Shown here in pieces: positions 32,357-42,029 of a stretch of DNA of 64,000 nucleotides. Location: NCBI RefSeq assembly GCF_011067745.1, contig NZ_JAAMPJ010000004.1, positions 186,001-250,000 on the forward strand. Direction: 5' to 3'. The notes beneath the pieces are model-generated. The model was not told the origin of the DNA. It searched no databases and saw only the letters and a program-made list of their open reading frames with translations. The DNA comes from Lentzea alba (GTDB taxonomy: Bacteria > Actinomycetota > Actinomycetes > Mycobacteriales > Pseudonocardiaceae). A program made the position numbers and the translations under genes. How positions within the stretch are numbered: the stretch's first letter is position 1; each line of letters begins with the position of its first letter.

Positions 32357-34348
32357 TTCGCCTGGGTTGCCGCTGTCCTCCTCGTCGGCTCGCTCCAACT
32401 CGCGCAGGCCTGGGACGGCGCGTACGTCTACTTCGGACTGGCGGCGTTCGCGGGTTTCCTGGCACTGCAGCTGAAACGCATCGTCCCGGCGGGGCTGGCG
32501 GCGCTGGCCGTCATGGTGCTCGCGATGGTGGGCGGGTTCTTCGCGGCGCGCGGGGCGGAGCCGGATCGGGATCCGGCGTGGGTGCTGCTCGACACCGTGC
32601 CGCGCCTGCTCACCGCGGCGCGGCCCGCGCCGGCCACGCCCGAGCTGCTCGTGCCGGGGTTGTTGCTGATCGTCGGTGTGTCGACGGTGACGGTGTTGTC
32701 GGTGACCAAGCGCGGGACGGCGTTGTTCGTGCCGGCACTCGGTGCGGCCGCGCTGTACGTGTCGGCGGCGCTGCTCACCACGGGGCGCGCGGACCGCTAT
32801 GGGCTCGTGGCGCTCACGCTGGTGGTGTTGCTGGCGCTGGGGTGGCTGATCATCGACCGCCGTGGGCCCGTGGTGCCGCCCGCGATCCTGGCGACGGCGC
32901 TGGCCGCGTTGACGTTGCTGACGTTCGTGTTGCCCACCAACGGGTTCGAGCCGCGCAAGCTGGTCACACCGCCGGTCACCGCGGTGGCCATCGCGAACCC
33001 GTTGCCGCAGCTCGCGGCGTGGGCCGTGCAGGGGGACGCCGAGTTGTTCCGGATGCGCGGGCCCGAGGTGCCGGTGCGGCTGGTGACGCTCAGCCGGTAC
33101 TCGGGGGCGTCGTGGGAGGCGGCCTCCACCTACGGGCCGCTCGGTGTGGTGGACGCGCCGGACCTGCCGATCGGCGGGAAGTTCCAGGACGCCAGCGTCG
33201 ATCTGCGGATCACCGGGTTGCAGGGCGAGTGGCTGCCCGGGGTGGGGAAGCCGCAGGCGGTGTCGTTGAGCAACGCCATGGTGGATCCGGACACAGGGTC
33301 GCTGGTGGTGGCCGACGGGCTCCGGACCGGGCTGAGCTACACGGTCAGAGGCACCTTGGAGACGCCGGCCGACACGGATCTGGTCGAGGCGCAGGTGCCC
33401 GCGGAGGCGACGAGGTACACGGCGTTGCCGCGGCTGCCGTACACGTTGGCGGACTACGCGCGGCAGGCGACCGCGAACGCGCGCACGCCGTACGAGAAGG
33501 CCGTTGCGCTGGAACAGGTTGTGCGGCTCAACCGGCGGCCGGACGCCGAGGCGCCGGTCGGGTCGTCGTACGCGCGGCTGGAGACGTTCCTGTTCGGGCA
33601 GCCCGGCGAGGCCGGTGCCGGAGCGGGAACCGCCGAGCAGTTCGCGTCGGCTTACGCGGTGCTGGCGCGGGCGGTCGGATTGCCCACGCGGGTGGTCGTG
33701 GGATTCCAGCCGGTGCCGGAGCAGAACGGCGAACGGATCGTCCGCGCCGCCGATGCCACGGCCTGGCCGGAGGTGTACTTCACCGGGTGGGGCTGGGTGG
33801 CGTTCGATCCGGTGTCCGGCAACGGAAGCGGGCCCAGCGCGGCGTCGAAGCGCGAGGTGCTGAACCGGCTCGCGTCGACCACCGCGAAGCCGACGCCCAC
33901 CTCGTTGGCCTCTGTGCCGCCGTTGGTGCAGCCGACCGCGGTGCAACCCGACAGCGTTGCCGCGCCGCAGCAACAGAAGGGGCTCCCGCTCTGGGCGTTC
34001 ATCCCAGTAGTGCTGCTCGTCGCGTTGTACGTGGCGCGGACGTCGCGCCGGGTGCGGCTGAGGGCGGCCGGGCCGGTGGGAGCGTGGAACGAGGTGCTGG
34101 ACTCGTTGCAACTGGCCGGGATGCGGCCGAAGCCGAGTCGTACCGTGCCGGACGTCGCGAGCGAGTGGGGTGAGGCGGCCGCACGACTGGCCGTGCTGGT
34201 GGACCACGCCGCTTTCGCACCACAGCCGGGAAGAACCGAGAACAGCTGGCGGCTGGCCCGGCAGGTGAAGAAAGCGGTGCGGCGCAAGGCTTCCTGGTGG
34301 CGCAAGGTGGTGTGGGCGATCGACCCGCGGCCGTTGTTCCGCCGTTGA
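32351..34348 (+). CDS. TgpA-like transglutaminase-fold membrane protein, catalytic residues lost
   Basis: A 665-aa protein. About six N-terminal transmembrane helices (to about residue 200) precede an extracytoplasmic transglutaminase-like domain (about 370-500). A further helix near 560 and a cytoplasmic tail follow. At the catalytic site GTAEQFASAYAVLARAVGLPTRVVVGF has Ala in place of the nucleophilic Cys, and DATAWPEVYF has Thr in place of the catalytic His; only the Asp in AFDPVSG remains. An enzymatic role is therefore unlikely, and a structural or binding role is inferred. It is the last gene of the FN3-MoxR-DUF58 operon. Confidence 0.88.
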   Translation: MKFAWVAAVLLVGSLQLAQAWDGAYVYFGLAAFAGFLALQLKRIVPAGLAALAVMVLAMVGGFFAARGAEPDRDPAWVLLDTVPRLLTAARPAPATPELLVPGLLLIVGVSTVTVLSVTKRGTALFVPALGAAALYVSAALLTTGRADRYGLVALTLVVLLALGWLIIDRRGPVVPPAILATALAALTLLTFVLPTNGFEPRKLVTPPVTAVAIANPLPQLAAWAVQGDAELFRMRGPEVPVRLVTLSRYSGASWEAASTYGPLGVVDAPDLPIGGKFQDASVDLRITGLQGEWLPGVGKPQAVSLSNAMVDPDTGSLVVADGLRTGLSYTVRGTLETPADTDLVEAQVPAEATRYTALPRLPYTLADYARQATANARTPYEKAVALEQVVRLNRRPDAEAPVGSSYARLETFLFGQPGEAGAGAGTAEQFASAYAVLARAVGLPTRVVVGFQPVPEQNGERIVRAADATAWPEVYFTGWGWVAFDPVSGNGSGPSAASKREVLNRLASTTAKPTPTSLASVPPLVQPTAVQPDSVAAPQQQKGLPLWAFIPVVLLVALYVARTSRRVRLRAAGPVGAWNEVLDSLQLAGMRPKPSRTVPDVASEWGEAAARLAVLVDHAAFAPQPGRTENSWRLARQVKKAVRRKASWWRKVVWAIDPRPLFRR

Positions 34349-34363
34349 CGGAACAGTTGACGT

Positions 34364-34918
34364 TCAGCGCACCACCTGCGCGGGAATGCAGTTCCCCCAG
34401 GTGACCTTGAGCAACGCCTCGCACAGCGCGGGCGCCACGTCCGACGGGAACGGGCCGATCCACACGAACTGGGTGAACCTCGTGTCCTCGGGCACGATGG
34501 CGTCGCAGACGTCGTCCCGCCTGGTCAGCAGTGCGGTTTGGCCCCGCAGCGCCGGGTTCGCGCTCTCACGGTGCTTCACCCACATCGTTTCGTAGTCCAG
34601 CAACACTTTGACGTCCTTCGCCTGCATCGCGCCCTCCAGCGAGTGCAGGACGAGGACGGACGAACCCGGATCGCACGGCATGTCGGTGTATTCGAGCTGA
34701 ACGGGCTCGTTCGAAGGTGCGGTGCTGCCGGAACCGGCGGGCGACGACGGCCGGAAACCGCCGCCGATCAGCACCCCGATCCCGATCCCGATGACGAGCG
34801 CGATCGCCACCCACGCCACGAGTGTGCGGCGCGTCCGTCCACGAGCGAACAACGGTGGACCTGCATAACGAGCGCTTTGCACCGGGGGACCGTACGCCAA
34901 TTGATACGCACACAACAA
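34364..34918 (-). CDS. Hypothetical single-pass membrane protein
   Basis: A 184-aa protein with a short Pro-rich cytoplasmic start (LAYGPPVQSARYAGPPLFARGR) and one transmembrane helix (VAWVAIALVIGIGIGVLIGGGF, about 34-55). An external domain of about 110 residues has three cysteines, one in each of DMPCDPGS, RDDVCDAI and VAPALCEALLKVTWGNC, plus a fourth near the end. The start is uncertain: TTG codons at 34918 and 34900 are both possible. I do not recognise the family. It follows the kinase gene by 15 bp, so they may be co-transcribed. Confidence 0.65.
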   Translation of the reverse strand: MLCAYQLAYGPPVQSARYAGPPLFARGRTRRTLVAWVAIALVIGIGIGVLIGGGFRPSSPAGSGSTAPSNEPVQLEYTDMPCDPGSSVLVLHSLEGAMQAKDVKVLLDYETMWVKHRESANPALRGQTALLTRRDDVCDAIVPEDTRFTQFVWIGPFPSDVAPALCEALLKVTWGNCIPAQVVR

Positions 34919-34933
34919 TGCGCCGAATTACGT

Positions 34934-36532
34934 TTAGTTCTTGTTGGCGCACACCTTCGCCGAGCTACCGCGTTCGCCGTTGTAGCCGAACGCCGCGATC
35001 TGGAAGCAACGCCGCTGGCCGCCCGCGTCCTCGACGACGTACGTGGTGGCGCCACCGGTCACCTTGGTCACGGCGACCGGTTTCGCACCGGTCACGTCGA
35101 TCACCACGAAGTCGGCCCGGCCGTCGCTCGGGTCGCTCCACTCCAGCTCGATCGCCTTGCCCTGGTACTCGGCGCGTTTGAGGACCGGGACGAACTTCGG
35201 GTCGGTGTTCGGGAGCGCTCCCGCGTCGCCGGACTCCGAGGTCGGCACCGGCGGTGTGGTCGTCGTCTCCTGCGTCACCGGCGGCTGGCCCTGCTGCTTG
35301 CCGTCCGGGCGGTTGAGGAGCATGCCCGCGACGATGCCGCCCGTTACCGCGACCACGGCCAGCAACGCGAGCACGGCACCGCGCTTGCTCTTGCGGACCG
35401 GGGCGGTCATCGGTTCGGCGGGCGGCAGGTCGACGGTCGGCAGCACGGCCACCGGCTGCGGGCGAACAGGCGGTGGCGGCACGAGGTCGTGCTGCCGGTA
35501 GGTCAGGTCCGCGAGCTGGCCGCGCCACGAGTCGTCCGGCTCCTCAACGGGTTCCGGCTCCGGTTCCGGTTCGGGAACGAACCCGCGCGGCCCGAAACCG
35601 GGCGCCTCCGTGGGACCGTCCGGGATGACCCAGGTGCGTTCGCCCAGCATCGCCGTCGCGTCCGGGTCCACAACGGACACCGCGGCCGGAGAGTTCGCTG
35701 CCAGCAACGCATCTCGCAACTCCAGCGCCGAGCCGAAGCGTTCCGCGCGGTCCTTGCGCAGACAGCGGTTGATCACCGCGACCAGTGGCGCCGGCACGTC
35801 GAACCGGGTGAGCGGACGGGGGTCGCCGGTGCTGACACGGCCGACGTAGGAGAGCAGCGTGTCCTCGTCCGGGTTGTCCGACGCGAACGGCGGCTTGCCC
35901 TCCAGCAACGTGAACAGCGTCGAACCGAGCGACCAGATGTCGTCGGCGAACGACGGCGCCGCGCCCTCCAGCATCTGCGGGGCCGCGTGCCGGTAACTGA
36001 CCATCTGCAACGACGCCGAGTGACCCGCGTCGGCGCCGCGGGCGATGCCGAAGTCGGCCAGCACATAGGAAGTGGGCAGCACGAGCACGTTCTGCGGCTT
36101 CACGTCCCGATGCAGGATGCTCTGGCCGTGCGCGAACGCCAGCGCGTCCGCCACCGCGATGCCCGCCGCCACCACGTCCGGCACGGCCAACGGGCCCATG
36201 GCGCGCAAACGGTCGTGCAGCGAACCACGTTCGTAGAACTCCATGACGATGCACGGGCGGCCGTCCGGGAGCGTTCCCGTGTCCAGCACCGTGACGATGT
36301 GCGGGTGCTGGCGGCCGAGCTCGACCGTGATCGCCAGCTCGCGCCGGAAACGGGTCAGCGTCGCCGGGTCCGTCACCTGCAGCACCTTGACCGCGACGTC
36401 CCGGCCCAGACCGTCCTGGCGGGCGCGGTAGATCGTGCCCTCGCCGCCCTGCGCGATCACGCGGAAACCGCTGTAGCCGGGTAACGCGATCCCCGGTGCC
36501 GAAGCGGCACCGGCAGCGGGCGCCCACGCCAT
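34934..36532 (-). CDS. Transmembrane serine/threonine protein kinase (PknB-like)
   Basis: A 532-aa Hanks-type kinase. The catalytic domain (about 15-285) has IAQGGEGTIYRA, VAVKVL with the ATP Lys, HRDVKPQN with the catalytic Asp and ADFGIAR. The APE motif reads APQ. A Pro-rich juxtamembrane region follows, then a helix (about 382-402) and an external beta-sandwich of about 110 residues with FN3-like character. The ATG at 36532 has GGAAG eight bases upstream; a GTG at 36550 is possible. It faces the FN3-MoxR operon and may respond to envelope state. Confidence 0.9.
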   Translation of the reverse strand: MAWAPAAGAASAPGIALPGYSGFRVIAQGGEGTIYRARQDGLGRDVAVKVLQVTDPATLTRFRRELAITVELGRQHPHIVTVLDTGTLPDGRPCIVMEFYERGSLHDRLRAMGPLAVPDVVAAGIAVADALAFAHGQSILHRDVKPQNVLVLPTSYVLADFGIARGADAGHSASLQMVSYRHAAPQMLEGAAPSFADDIWSLGSTLFTLLEGKPPFASDNPDEDTLLSYVGRVSTGDPRPLTRFDVPAPLVAVINRCLRKDRAERFGSALELRDALLAANSPAAVSVVDPDATAMLGERTWVIPDGPTEAPGFGPRGFVPEPEPEPEPVEEPDDSWRGQLADLTYRQHDLVPPPPVRPQPVAVLPTVDLPPAEPMTAPVRKSKRGAVLALLAVVAVTGGIVAGMLLNRPDGKQQGQPPVTQETTTTPPVPTSESGDAGALPNTDPKFVPVLKRAEYQGKAIELEWSDPSDGRADFVVIDVTGAKPVAVTKVTGGATTYVVEDAGGQRRCFQIAAFGYNGERGSSAKVCANKN

Positions 36533-36610
36533 CAGATCGTCTTCCACCAACGGATCCTATCCCGGCAGAGTCGGCTCACCTGAGACGTTCGGGGCAGCTG
36601 CCCGCGCGGT

Positions 36611-37255
36611 TCAGTCCCCGGCCACCTTCACCTGGAACCCCAGTGACTGCAGCATTCCGGTGAGCATCACGCGGGTGTTGTCCTCGGCCCGCTTCAGGAT
36701 CTCCGACTGCTTCGCCGCCTCCGTCAGCTTGGCCTCGGCGGCGACGTAGAACCGTTGCTGGTCAGGGGGTCCCGCCAGGGCCTGCAGATCGTTGATCAGA
36801 CCGCGCTCCTGGCTGAAGACGTACGAACGGTCGTGGTGCAGGTTCGGCTTGTCCAGCTGTGGCTTCGGCAACCGGAGCTCGACCGTCTTGCGGTCCGGTG
36901 ACAGGACCAGACCGTCGTCCTTCATCGACCCCAGGTCGACGTAGGCGTTGACGGACCCGGCCGCGACGAACAACGTGCGTTCCCCGGCCAGCGCCGCCGG
37001 CACCCACTTCACGTCGTTCTCGATGTCCAGCACGACCTGGAACTCGCCGGCGGCGGCGTGGTACTGGCTCAGGTCCCGCACCGACTTGAGCATCGCGGGC
37101 TGACTGCGGTCGATCGATTCGTCACCGAAGGGCTTGAACTGCCCGAAGACGAACACCGCCGCACCGAGGATGATGAGCACGGCCGCGACCAGAGCTCCAC
37201 GCGTCAACCAGCGCTTGTCCACCGTGTTGGAGTACCCGTGAGGTGATGCGCACAC
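36611..37255 (-). CDS. DUF4230 domain membrane-anchored protein
   Basis: A 214-aa protein. A transmembrane helix (about 20-40, GALVAAVLIILGAAVFVFGQF) is followed by the DUF4230 fold, with LKSVRDLSQYHAAAGEFQVVLDIENDVKWVP and the C-terminal AEDNTRVMLTGMLQSLGFQ. The function of the family is unknown. The first codon is uncertain because several GTG/ATG codons lie close together. It is 60 bp upstream of the kinase gene in the same orientation. Confidence 0.83.
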   Translation of the reverse strand: MCASPHGYSNTVDKRWLTRGALVAAVLIILGAAVFVFGQFKPFGDESIDRSQPAMLKSVRDLSQYHAAAGEFQVVLDIENDVKWVPAALAGERTLFVAAGSVNAYVDLGSMKDDGLVLSPDRKTVELRLPKPQLDKPNLHHDRSYVFSQERGLINDLQALAGPPDQQRFYVAAEAKLTEAAKQSEILKRAEDNTRVMLTGMLQSLGFQVKVAGD

Positions 37256-37351
37256 ACGGTCCGTATGGGCTAATCGACCCGTGCGGAATCAGTCCCGTGT
37301 CCACGTGGTTGGCTTTGGACGAGACGGGAATCGATGTTCAGGAGGAGTGCG

Positions 37352-38239
37352 GTGGACCCGGAGAACCTGTACGAGGTGGACTCGGAGGTGCCGGACCTGA
37401 CAGGTGCGGTGCTGCTGCACCACTTCGAGGGCTTCATGGACGCCGGCGCCGCGGGACGGCTGCTCGCCGAGCACCTGCTGGAGACCCTCGAGAGCCGTGT
37501 CATCGCGCGGTTCGACATCGACGGCCTGATCGACTACCGCTCGCGCCGCCCGCTGATGACCTACGCGACCGACCACTGGGAGGACTACGCCGCCCCGCAA
37601 CTGGTCGTGCACCTGCTGTGGGACAGCGCGGGCCACCCGTTCCTGCTGCTCACCGGCCTCGAACCGGACCGCGGCTGGGAGGCGTTCGTGCTCGCCGTGC
37701 GTTCGTTGATCGACCGTTGGGGCGTGCGCCTGACCGTCGGCTTCCACGGCATCCCGATGGGCGTGCCGCACACACGGCCGTTGAACGTCATCGGCCACGC
37801 CACGCGCCCCGAGCTGGTGTCGGAGTACCAGCCGTTCTTCAACCGCGTGCAGGTGCCGGGCAACGTGTCCGGGCTGCTGGAGTTCCGCCTCGGCCAGGCA
37901 GGTCACGACGCGATGGGCTTCGCCGCCCAGGTGCCGCACTACCTCGCGCAGTCCACGTACCCGACCGCCGCGGTCACGCTGCTCGACGCCGTCGCGCGGT
38001 CGACCGGCCTGGCGCTGCCCATCGGTTCTCTCGTCGACGCCGCTCAGGCCGCCGACGCCGAGATCCACCGGCAGGTCGCGGAGTCCGAGGAGGTCGCCCA
38101 GGTGGTGGAAGCGCTCGAGCGGCAGTACGACGCCTTCATCCAGACTGTCGGCAACACCGACCTCCCCAGCGCGGACGAACTGGGCGCCGAGTTCGAACGG
38201 TTCCTCGCCGAGCAGCAGCGTCCGCCGGACCACCTGTAG
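37352..38239 (+). CDS. PAC2 (proteasome assembly chaperone-like) family protein
   Basis: A 295-aa cytoplasmic protein of the PAC2 family. It shows LLHHFEGFMDAGAAGRLLAEHLL at the start, the conserved DYRSRRP turn and VGFHGIPMGVPHTRP. Actinobacteria encode such proteins alongside the Pup-proteasome system, but function is unproven. The GTG at 37352 has a CAGGAGGA ribosome site six bases ahead and is preferred over the ATG at 37334. It leads a group of three genes in the same direction. Confidence 0.85.
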   Translation: MDPENLYEVDSEVPDLTGAVLLHHFEGFMDAGAAGRLLAEHLLETLESRVIARFDIDGLIDYRSRRPLMTYATDHWEDYAAPQLVVHLLWDSAGHPFLLLTGLEPDRGWEAFVLAVRSLIDRWGVRLTVGFHGIPMGVPHTRPLNVIGHATRPELVSEYQPFFNRVQVPGNVSGLLEFRLGQAGHDAMGFAAQVPHYLAQSTYPTAAVTLLDAVARSTGLALPIGSLVDAAQAADAEIHRQVAESEEVAQVVEALERQYDAFIQTVGNTDLPSADELGAEFERFLAEQQRPPDHL

Positions 38240-38248
38240 GAGCGTGTG

Positions 38249-38608
38249 ATGGCCACCTGGGACGACGTGCGCAGGATCGCCACCTCCATGCCCGACGTGA
38301 CGGAAGGGGTGCGGGAGGGCGTCGTCGACTGGAGGGTCAAGGAGAAGCTCTTCGTCTGGGAACGGCCGCTGCGGGGGACCGACCTGTCGGCGCTGGGGGC
38401 CGCCGCGCCGTCCGGGCCGATCCTGGCGGCGCGGGTGCCGGACCTGGGGGCCAAGGAGGCGTTGCTGGCCTCCGACGAGTCGGTCTACTTCACCACGCCG
38501 CACTTCAACGGGTATCCCGCGATACTGGTGCGGCTGGAGCACATCGAGGTGGGGGAGCTGGAGGAGTTGATCGTGGAGGCCTGGCACGCACGAGCGCGGC
38601 GGCGTTAG
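38249..38608 (+). CDS. MmcQ/YjbR family DNA-binding-fold protein
   Basis: A 119-aa protein. WDDVRRIATSMPDVTEG, LFVWERPL and VYFTTPHFNGYPAILVRLEHI match the MmcQ/YjbR family, a small alpha-beta fold often annotated as DNA-binding. The ATG at 38249 follows AGGAG by six bases. The stop TAG shares a base with the GTG of the next gene. Confidence 0.85.
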   Translation: MATWDDVRRIATSMPDVTEGVREGVVDWRVKEKLFVWERPLRGTDLSALGAAAPSGPILAARVPDLGAKEALLASDESVYFTTPHFNGYPAILVRLEHIEVGELEELIVEAWHARARRR

Positions 38609-39129
38609 TGGAGTTCTTCTGCTATCACCGGGATCGGCCCGGCTCACTGCCGCTGCGCGAGCGGCTCGGCGAGGAGCACTGGGCCTACATGGACCGGTTC
38701 GAGCTGATCGCCCGCGGTCCGACGTTCTCCGGTGACGTGGTCACCGGCAGCGTGCACGTCGTCGAGCTTCCGGACGTGGCGGCCGCACGGGCGTTCGTGT
38801 TCGACGAGCCGAACTACCAGGCAGGCGCCTATCGGGACGTGTTGCTGCGCAGGTGGCGCAACGTGCTCGGGCGCACGATGTGGGACTTCCCCGGCGGCCG
38901 CGACGGCGGCGGCCACCTCGTGCTCGGGTTCGGTTCCGGCGAGCCCGCGGATCTCGTTCCCGGACGCCCAGACGAGCTGATCGCGTACGGGCCGCTGCTG
39001 TCCGACGACGGCGCCACCTGGCTCGGAACGGCCGCGCTGGTCAGGTCCGCCGATCCGCGATCGGTGCTGACCGCGGACCGGTACGACGCCGTCGAGGTCC
39101 ACGAGTGGGAGTTCGGCGGACGCCGCTAG
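38608..39129 (+). CDS. YCII-related (YciI-like) protein
   Basis: A 173-aa protein. [31 protein letters not shown] and [25 protein letters not shown] match the YCII dimeric ferredoxin-like fold, with a second shorter half ([17 protein letters not shown]). It looks like a fused or extended YCII protein. The chemistry is unknown. GTG overlaps the previous stop, and the gene converges with folA, overlapping by 4 bp. Confidence 0.78.
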   Translation: MEFFCYHRDRPGSLPLRERLGEEHWAYMDRFELIARGPTFSGDVVTGSVHVVELPDVAAARAFVFDEPNYQAGAYRDVLLRRWRNVLGRTMWDFPGGRDGGGHLVLGFGSGEPADLVPGRPDELIAYGPLLSDDGATWLGTAALVRSADPRSVLTADRYDAVEVHEWEFGGRR

Positions 39130-39581
39130 TAGCTCACGAACCGGTAGTGCAGACCTGAGCGGGACTCCTGCCACTCGCCCACGCTGAGCGGCTCGCGGTC
39201 GAGCACCGGGGCGTACGTGTCGCCCTCGAAGACCTCGCGGATCTCGGTCACCTCGACGCGGTCCGCGAACGGCAGCGTCGCCGCGTAGACCGCCGACCCG
39301 CCCATCACCCACAGGTCACCGGTGACGTCCGCGAGCGCCTTCTCCAGCGAGGAGAACGTCTCGGCGCCCTCCTGGGGCGTGCGGGACAGCACCAGGTTGC
39401 GGCGGCCCGGCAGGGGACGGAAGCGTGGCGGCAGCGACTCCCAGGTGCGGCGGCCCATCAGCACGGCCGAGCCCGCGGTGATCTCCCGGAAGTGCTTCAT
39501 GTCCTCCGGGATGTGCCACGGCATGGTGCCGTCGCGGCCGATCACGCCGTCCGGGGCCTGGGCCCAGATCAGGCCGATCAC
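39126..39581 (-). CDS. folA: Dihydrofolate reductase
   Basis: A 151-aa enzyme that reduces dihydrofolate with [36 protein letters not shown] holds the substrate and adenosine contacts, including the active-site Trp and acid. [12 protein letters not shown] and [12 protein letters not shown] are NADPH-binding segments. Length is close to the bacterial norm. The start overlaps the thyA stop by 4 bp, so folate recycling and dTMP synthesis are co-translated. Confidence 0.96.
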   Translation of the reverse strand: MIGLIWAQAPDGVIGRDGTMPWHIPEDMKHFREITAGSAVLMGRRTWESLPPRFRPLPGRRNLVLSRTPQEGAETFSSLEKALADVTGDLWVMGGSAVYAATLPFADRVEVTEIREVFEGDTYAPVLDREPLSVGEWQESRSGLHYRFVSY

Positions 39582-40375
39582 ACCGCCACCGGTGCCTTGA
39601 TGCCGGGGTGCGGGTCGTAACCGACGATCTCGAAGTCCTCGTAGCGGTAGTCGAACAGCGACGGCACGTCTGCTATCCGCAGCGCCGGGAACTCGCGTGC
39701 GTCACGGCTGAGCTGCAGTTCGACCTGCTCGACGTGGTTGTCGTAGATGTGGCAGTCGCCGCCGGTCCAGATGAAGTCGCCGACGCCGAGGCCGCTCTGG
39801 GCGGCGATCATGTGCGTCAGCAGGGCGTAGGAGGCGATGTTGAACGGCACGCCGAGGAACAGGTCCGCGCTGCGCTGGTAGAGCTGGCAGGAGAGCTTGC
39901 CGTCGGCCACGTAGAACTGGAAGAACGCGTGGCACGGCGGCAGCGCCATCTGCGGGATCTCGCCGACGTTCCAGGCGGACACGATGATCCGCCGCGAGTC
40001 GGGGTTCTCCTTCAGCGTGCGCAGCACCTCGGCGATCTGGTCGACGTGACCGCCGTCCGGAGTCGGCCACGAGCGCCACTGCACGCCGTAGATCGGGCCG
40101 AGCTCACCCTCGGGCGACGCCCACTCGTCCCAGATGGACACGCCGTGCTCCTGCAGCCACCGGACGTTGCTGTCGCCGCGCAGGAACCACAGCAGCTCGT
40201 ACGCGATCGACTTGAAGTGCACCTTCTTCGTCGTGATCAGCGGAAAGCCCGCCGCGAGCGGGTAGCGCAGCTGGTGGCCGAAGATCGACCGCGTGCCGGT
40301 GCCGGTGCGGTCCTCCTTGTGCACGCCCTCCTTCAGGACGTGGCGGAGCAGGTCTTCGTACTGCGTGTCGGCCAT
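39578..40375 (-). CDS. thyA: Thymidylate synthase
   Basis: A 265-aa enzyme that makes dTMP from dUMP and methylene-tetrahydrofolate. [12 protein letters not shown] contains the nucleophilic Cys, and [22 protein letters not shown] is the dUMP-binding region. The product dihydrofolate is recycled by the coupled folA gene. It lies 19 bp downstream of the acyl-CoA-dehydrogenase-fold gene in the same orientation. Confidence 0.97.
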   Translation of the reverse strand: MADTQYEDLLRHVLKEGVHKEDRTGTGTRSIFGHQLRYPLAAGFPLITTKKVHFKSIAYELLWFLRGDSNVRWLQEHGVSIWDEWASPEGELGPIYGVQWRSWPTPDGGHVDQIAEVLRTLKENPDSRRIIVSAWNVGEIPQMALPPCHAFFQFYVADGKLSCQLYQRSADLFLGVPFNIASYALLTHMIAAQSGLGVGDFIWTGGDCHIYDNHVEQVELQLSRDAREFPALRIADVPSLFDYRYEDFEIVGYDPHPGIKAPVAV

Positions 40376-40394
40376 ATGGGCGAGCTTAGATGAC

Positions 40395-41486
40395 TTAGAA
40401 CCGACTCATGTCCGGCTGAAGGCCGAGTCGCAGCATGGCGTAGGTCTCGAACAGCCGTCGCGACACCACCGTGTGTTGAGCGGCCACGTGCCCGTCGCGC
40501 AGACACCGTTGCAAAGCCGATGACTCGAACACCGAGCTGCCGCCACCCGCCGCGAACGCCTTCTGCGTCACGTCGGTGGCCTCACCCGAGGCGAACGAGC
40601 AGGCCAGCCGCAGCCGCGCCTTCACCGGGTCGGGCGTCGGCTCGGAGTTGACCGCGTGATCCCAGGCCGTGCTCAGCGTCTCGTGCAGGAACGCCGCCGC
40701 CGACGACAGCCTCGCCTCCATCGTCGCGACCTCGATCTGCACGCCGGTCTGCTCGGCGAGCCGGGACGTCGCGTACTGCGGGACCTTGTCGACGGCCAGC
40801 GCCTCGATCTCGTCGATCGCGCGGCGGGCCACGCCCAGGCACACCGACGCGACGCCGACGGCCAGGAAGCTGAAGTACGGGAACACCGTGATGGGGCCTT
40901 CGATGCCGGGCGTGATGCCGATCGGCCACACCGCGCGTCGCAACGGCAAGAAGGCGTCCTCGAGAGAGAACTCGTGCGAACTGGTCGCGCACAGGCCGGC
41001 GGCGTGCCAGGTGTCGTGGATGGTGACGTCCGAGCGCGGATACACGGCCAGACGTGGGCCCACGGGCGTGAGCGTGCCACCGATGACCCACGAGGAATAA
41101 GCGACAGCGCTGCCCCAGCCCCAACGGCCGGTCACGCGGTAACCGCCGTCAGCCTCCACGGCTTTCCCGAGCGGCGCGGCGGTGCCCGCGATCAACGCGC
41201 GTGGGTCGTTGAAGACCTCGTCGGCGGCCTCCTGCGGCAGGTACCAGGCCAGCGACGACGAGATGGTGGTCGTCATCGCGGTCCAGCCCGTCGAGGCGTC
41301 GGACCGTGAGAGTTCCTGGATCTCGCGGCTCCACTCCGGCAGGCCGACCTCGGCGCCGCCGTAGCGCTTCGGGGCGATCAGCCGGTGCACGCCGTGGTCG
41401 ACGAGCGCGGTCAGCACCGGTTCGGTGAGAGCGCGCTGTTGCTCGGCCAACGGCGCTTCGGCGCGGATCAGGGCGTGGAGATCCAT
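40395..41486 (-). CDS. Acyl-CoA dehydrogenase-fold flavoprotein (monooxygenase-like)
   Basis: A 363-aa protein with the acyl-CoA dehydrogenase fold, closest in feel to the flavin-dependent hydroxylase branch (HsaA-type). [37 protein letters not shown] and [22 protein letters not shown] mark the N-terminal and middle domains. The C-terminal helical domain has [31 protein letters not shown]. No acyl-CoA base Glu is obvious, consistent with a hydroxylase, and a reductase partner would be needed. The start is the first ATG giving a family-like N-terminus. Confidence 0.82.
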   Translation of the reverse strand: MDLHALIRAEAPLAEQQRALTEPVLTALVDHGVHRLIAPKRYGGAEVGLPEWSREIQELSRSDASTGWTAMTTTISSSLAWYLPQEAADEVFNDPRALIAGTAAPLGKAVEADGGYRVTGRWGWGSAVAYSSWVIGGTLTPVGPRLAVYPRSDVTIHDTWHAAGLCATSSHEFSLEDAFLPLRRAVWPIGITPGIEGPITVFPYFSFLAVGVASVCLGVARRAIDEIEALAVDKVPQYATSRLAEQTGVQIEVATMEARLSSAAAFLHETLSTAWDHAVNSEPTPDPVKARLRLACSFASGEATDVTQKAFAAGGGSSVFESSALQRCLRDGHVAAQHTVVSRRLFETYAMLRLGLQPDMSRF

Positions 41487-41508
41487 GCGAGCGATCTTGC
41501 TGGACGCC

Positions 41509-41946
41509 CTACAGCTTGGCGAGCACCTCAACGAGTGGCTTGAGCTCGGGAACGTTCCCGGCTTCCGCAAGCGACTCCGAGAGCACCTCGTCGTGGGTCG
41601 GCCGGGCGAGTGCGAGCAGTTCGTGCCCCTTCTCGGTGACCTCGGTGTAAATCCCGCGACGGTCGGTGGGGCACAGGTAACGCGCGAGCAGGTCGCGGTC
41701 CTCCAGCCGCGTGACCAGGCGCGTTGTGGCCGACTGGCTGAGCACCACGGCGTTGGACAGCTGGTTCATCCGGAGGTGGAAGCCGTCCTGACGGTTGAGC
41801 ACGTCCAGAACGGTGTACTCGCTGACGGAGAGTTCGTGCGCCTTCTGCAGCGCTCTCTCGAGGCGGTCCTCGATACGCGCGTGCAACGCCGCGAGCGTGC
41901 GCCAGCCCTGCGCGCGCGCCTGGACGGCGTCGTCGTCCAGTGACAT
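41509..41946 (-). CDS. MarR family transcriptional regulator
   Basis: A 145-aa winged-helix regulator. LERALQKAHELSVSEYTVLDVLN, NQLSNAVVLSQSATTRLVTRLEDRDLLARYLCPTDRRGIYTEVTEKG cover recognition helix and wing. Such regulators usually repress a divergent gene and are released by small phenolic or oxidising ligands. It is divergent from an SDR gene and 22 bp ahead of the flavoprotein gene. GCGTACGC in the intergenic region is a possible half of its operator. Confidence 0.92.
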   Translation of the reverse strand: MSLDDDAVQARAQGWRTLAALHARIEDRLERALQKAHELSVSEYTVLDVLNRQDGFHLRMNQLSNAVVLSQSATTRLVTRLEDRDLLARYLCPTDRRGIYTEVTEKGHELLALARPTHDEVLSESLAEAGNVPELKPLVEVLAKL

Positions 41947-42029
41947 AGGTCAATCCCTCTCGAATAGACAGCGTCTGCAACTATTGCGTACGCTTGTAAT
42001 CGTCTTCAACAAGTCTACCGGGGAGAGAC

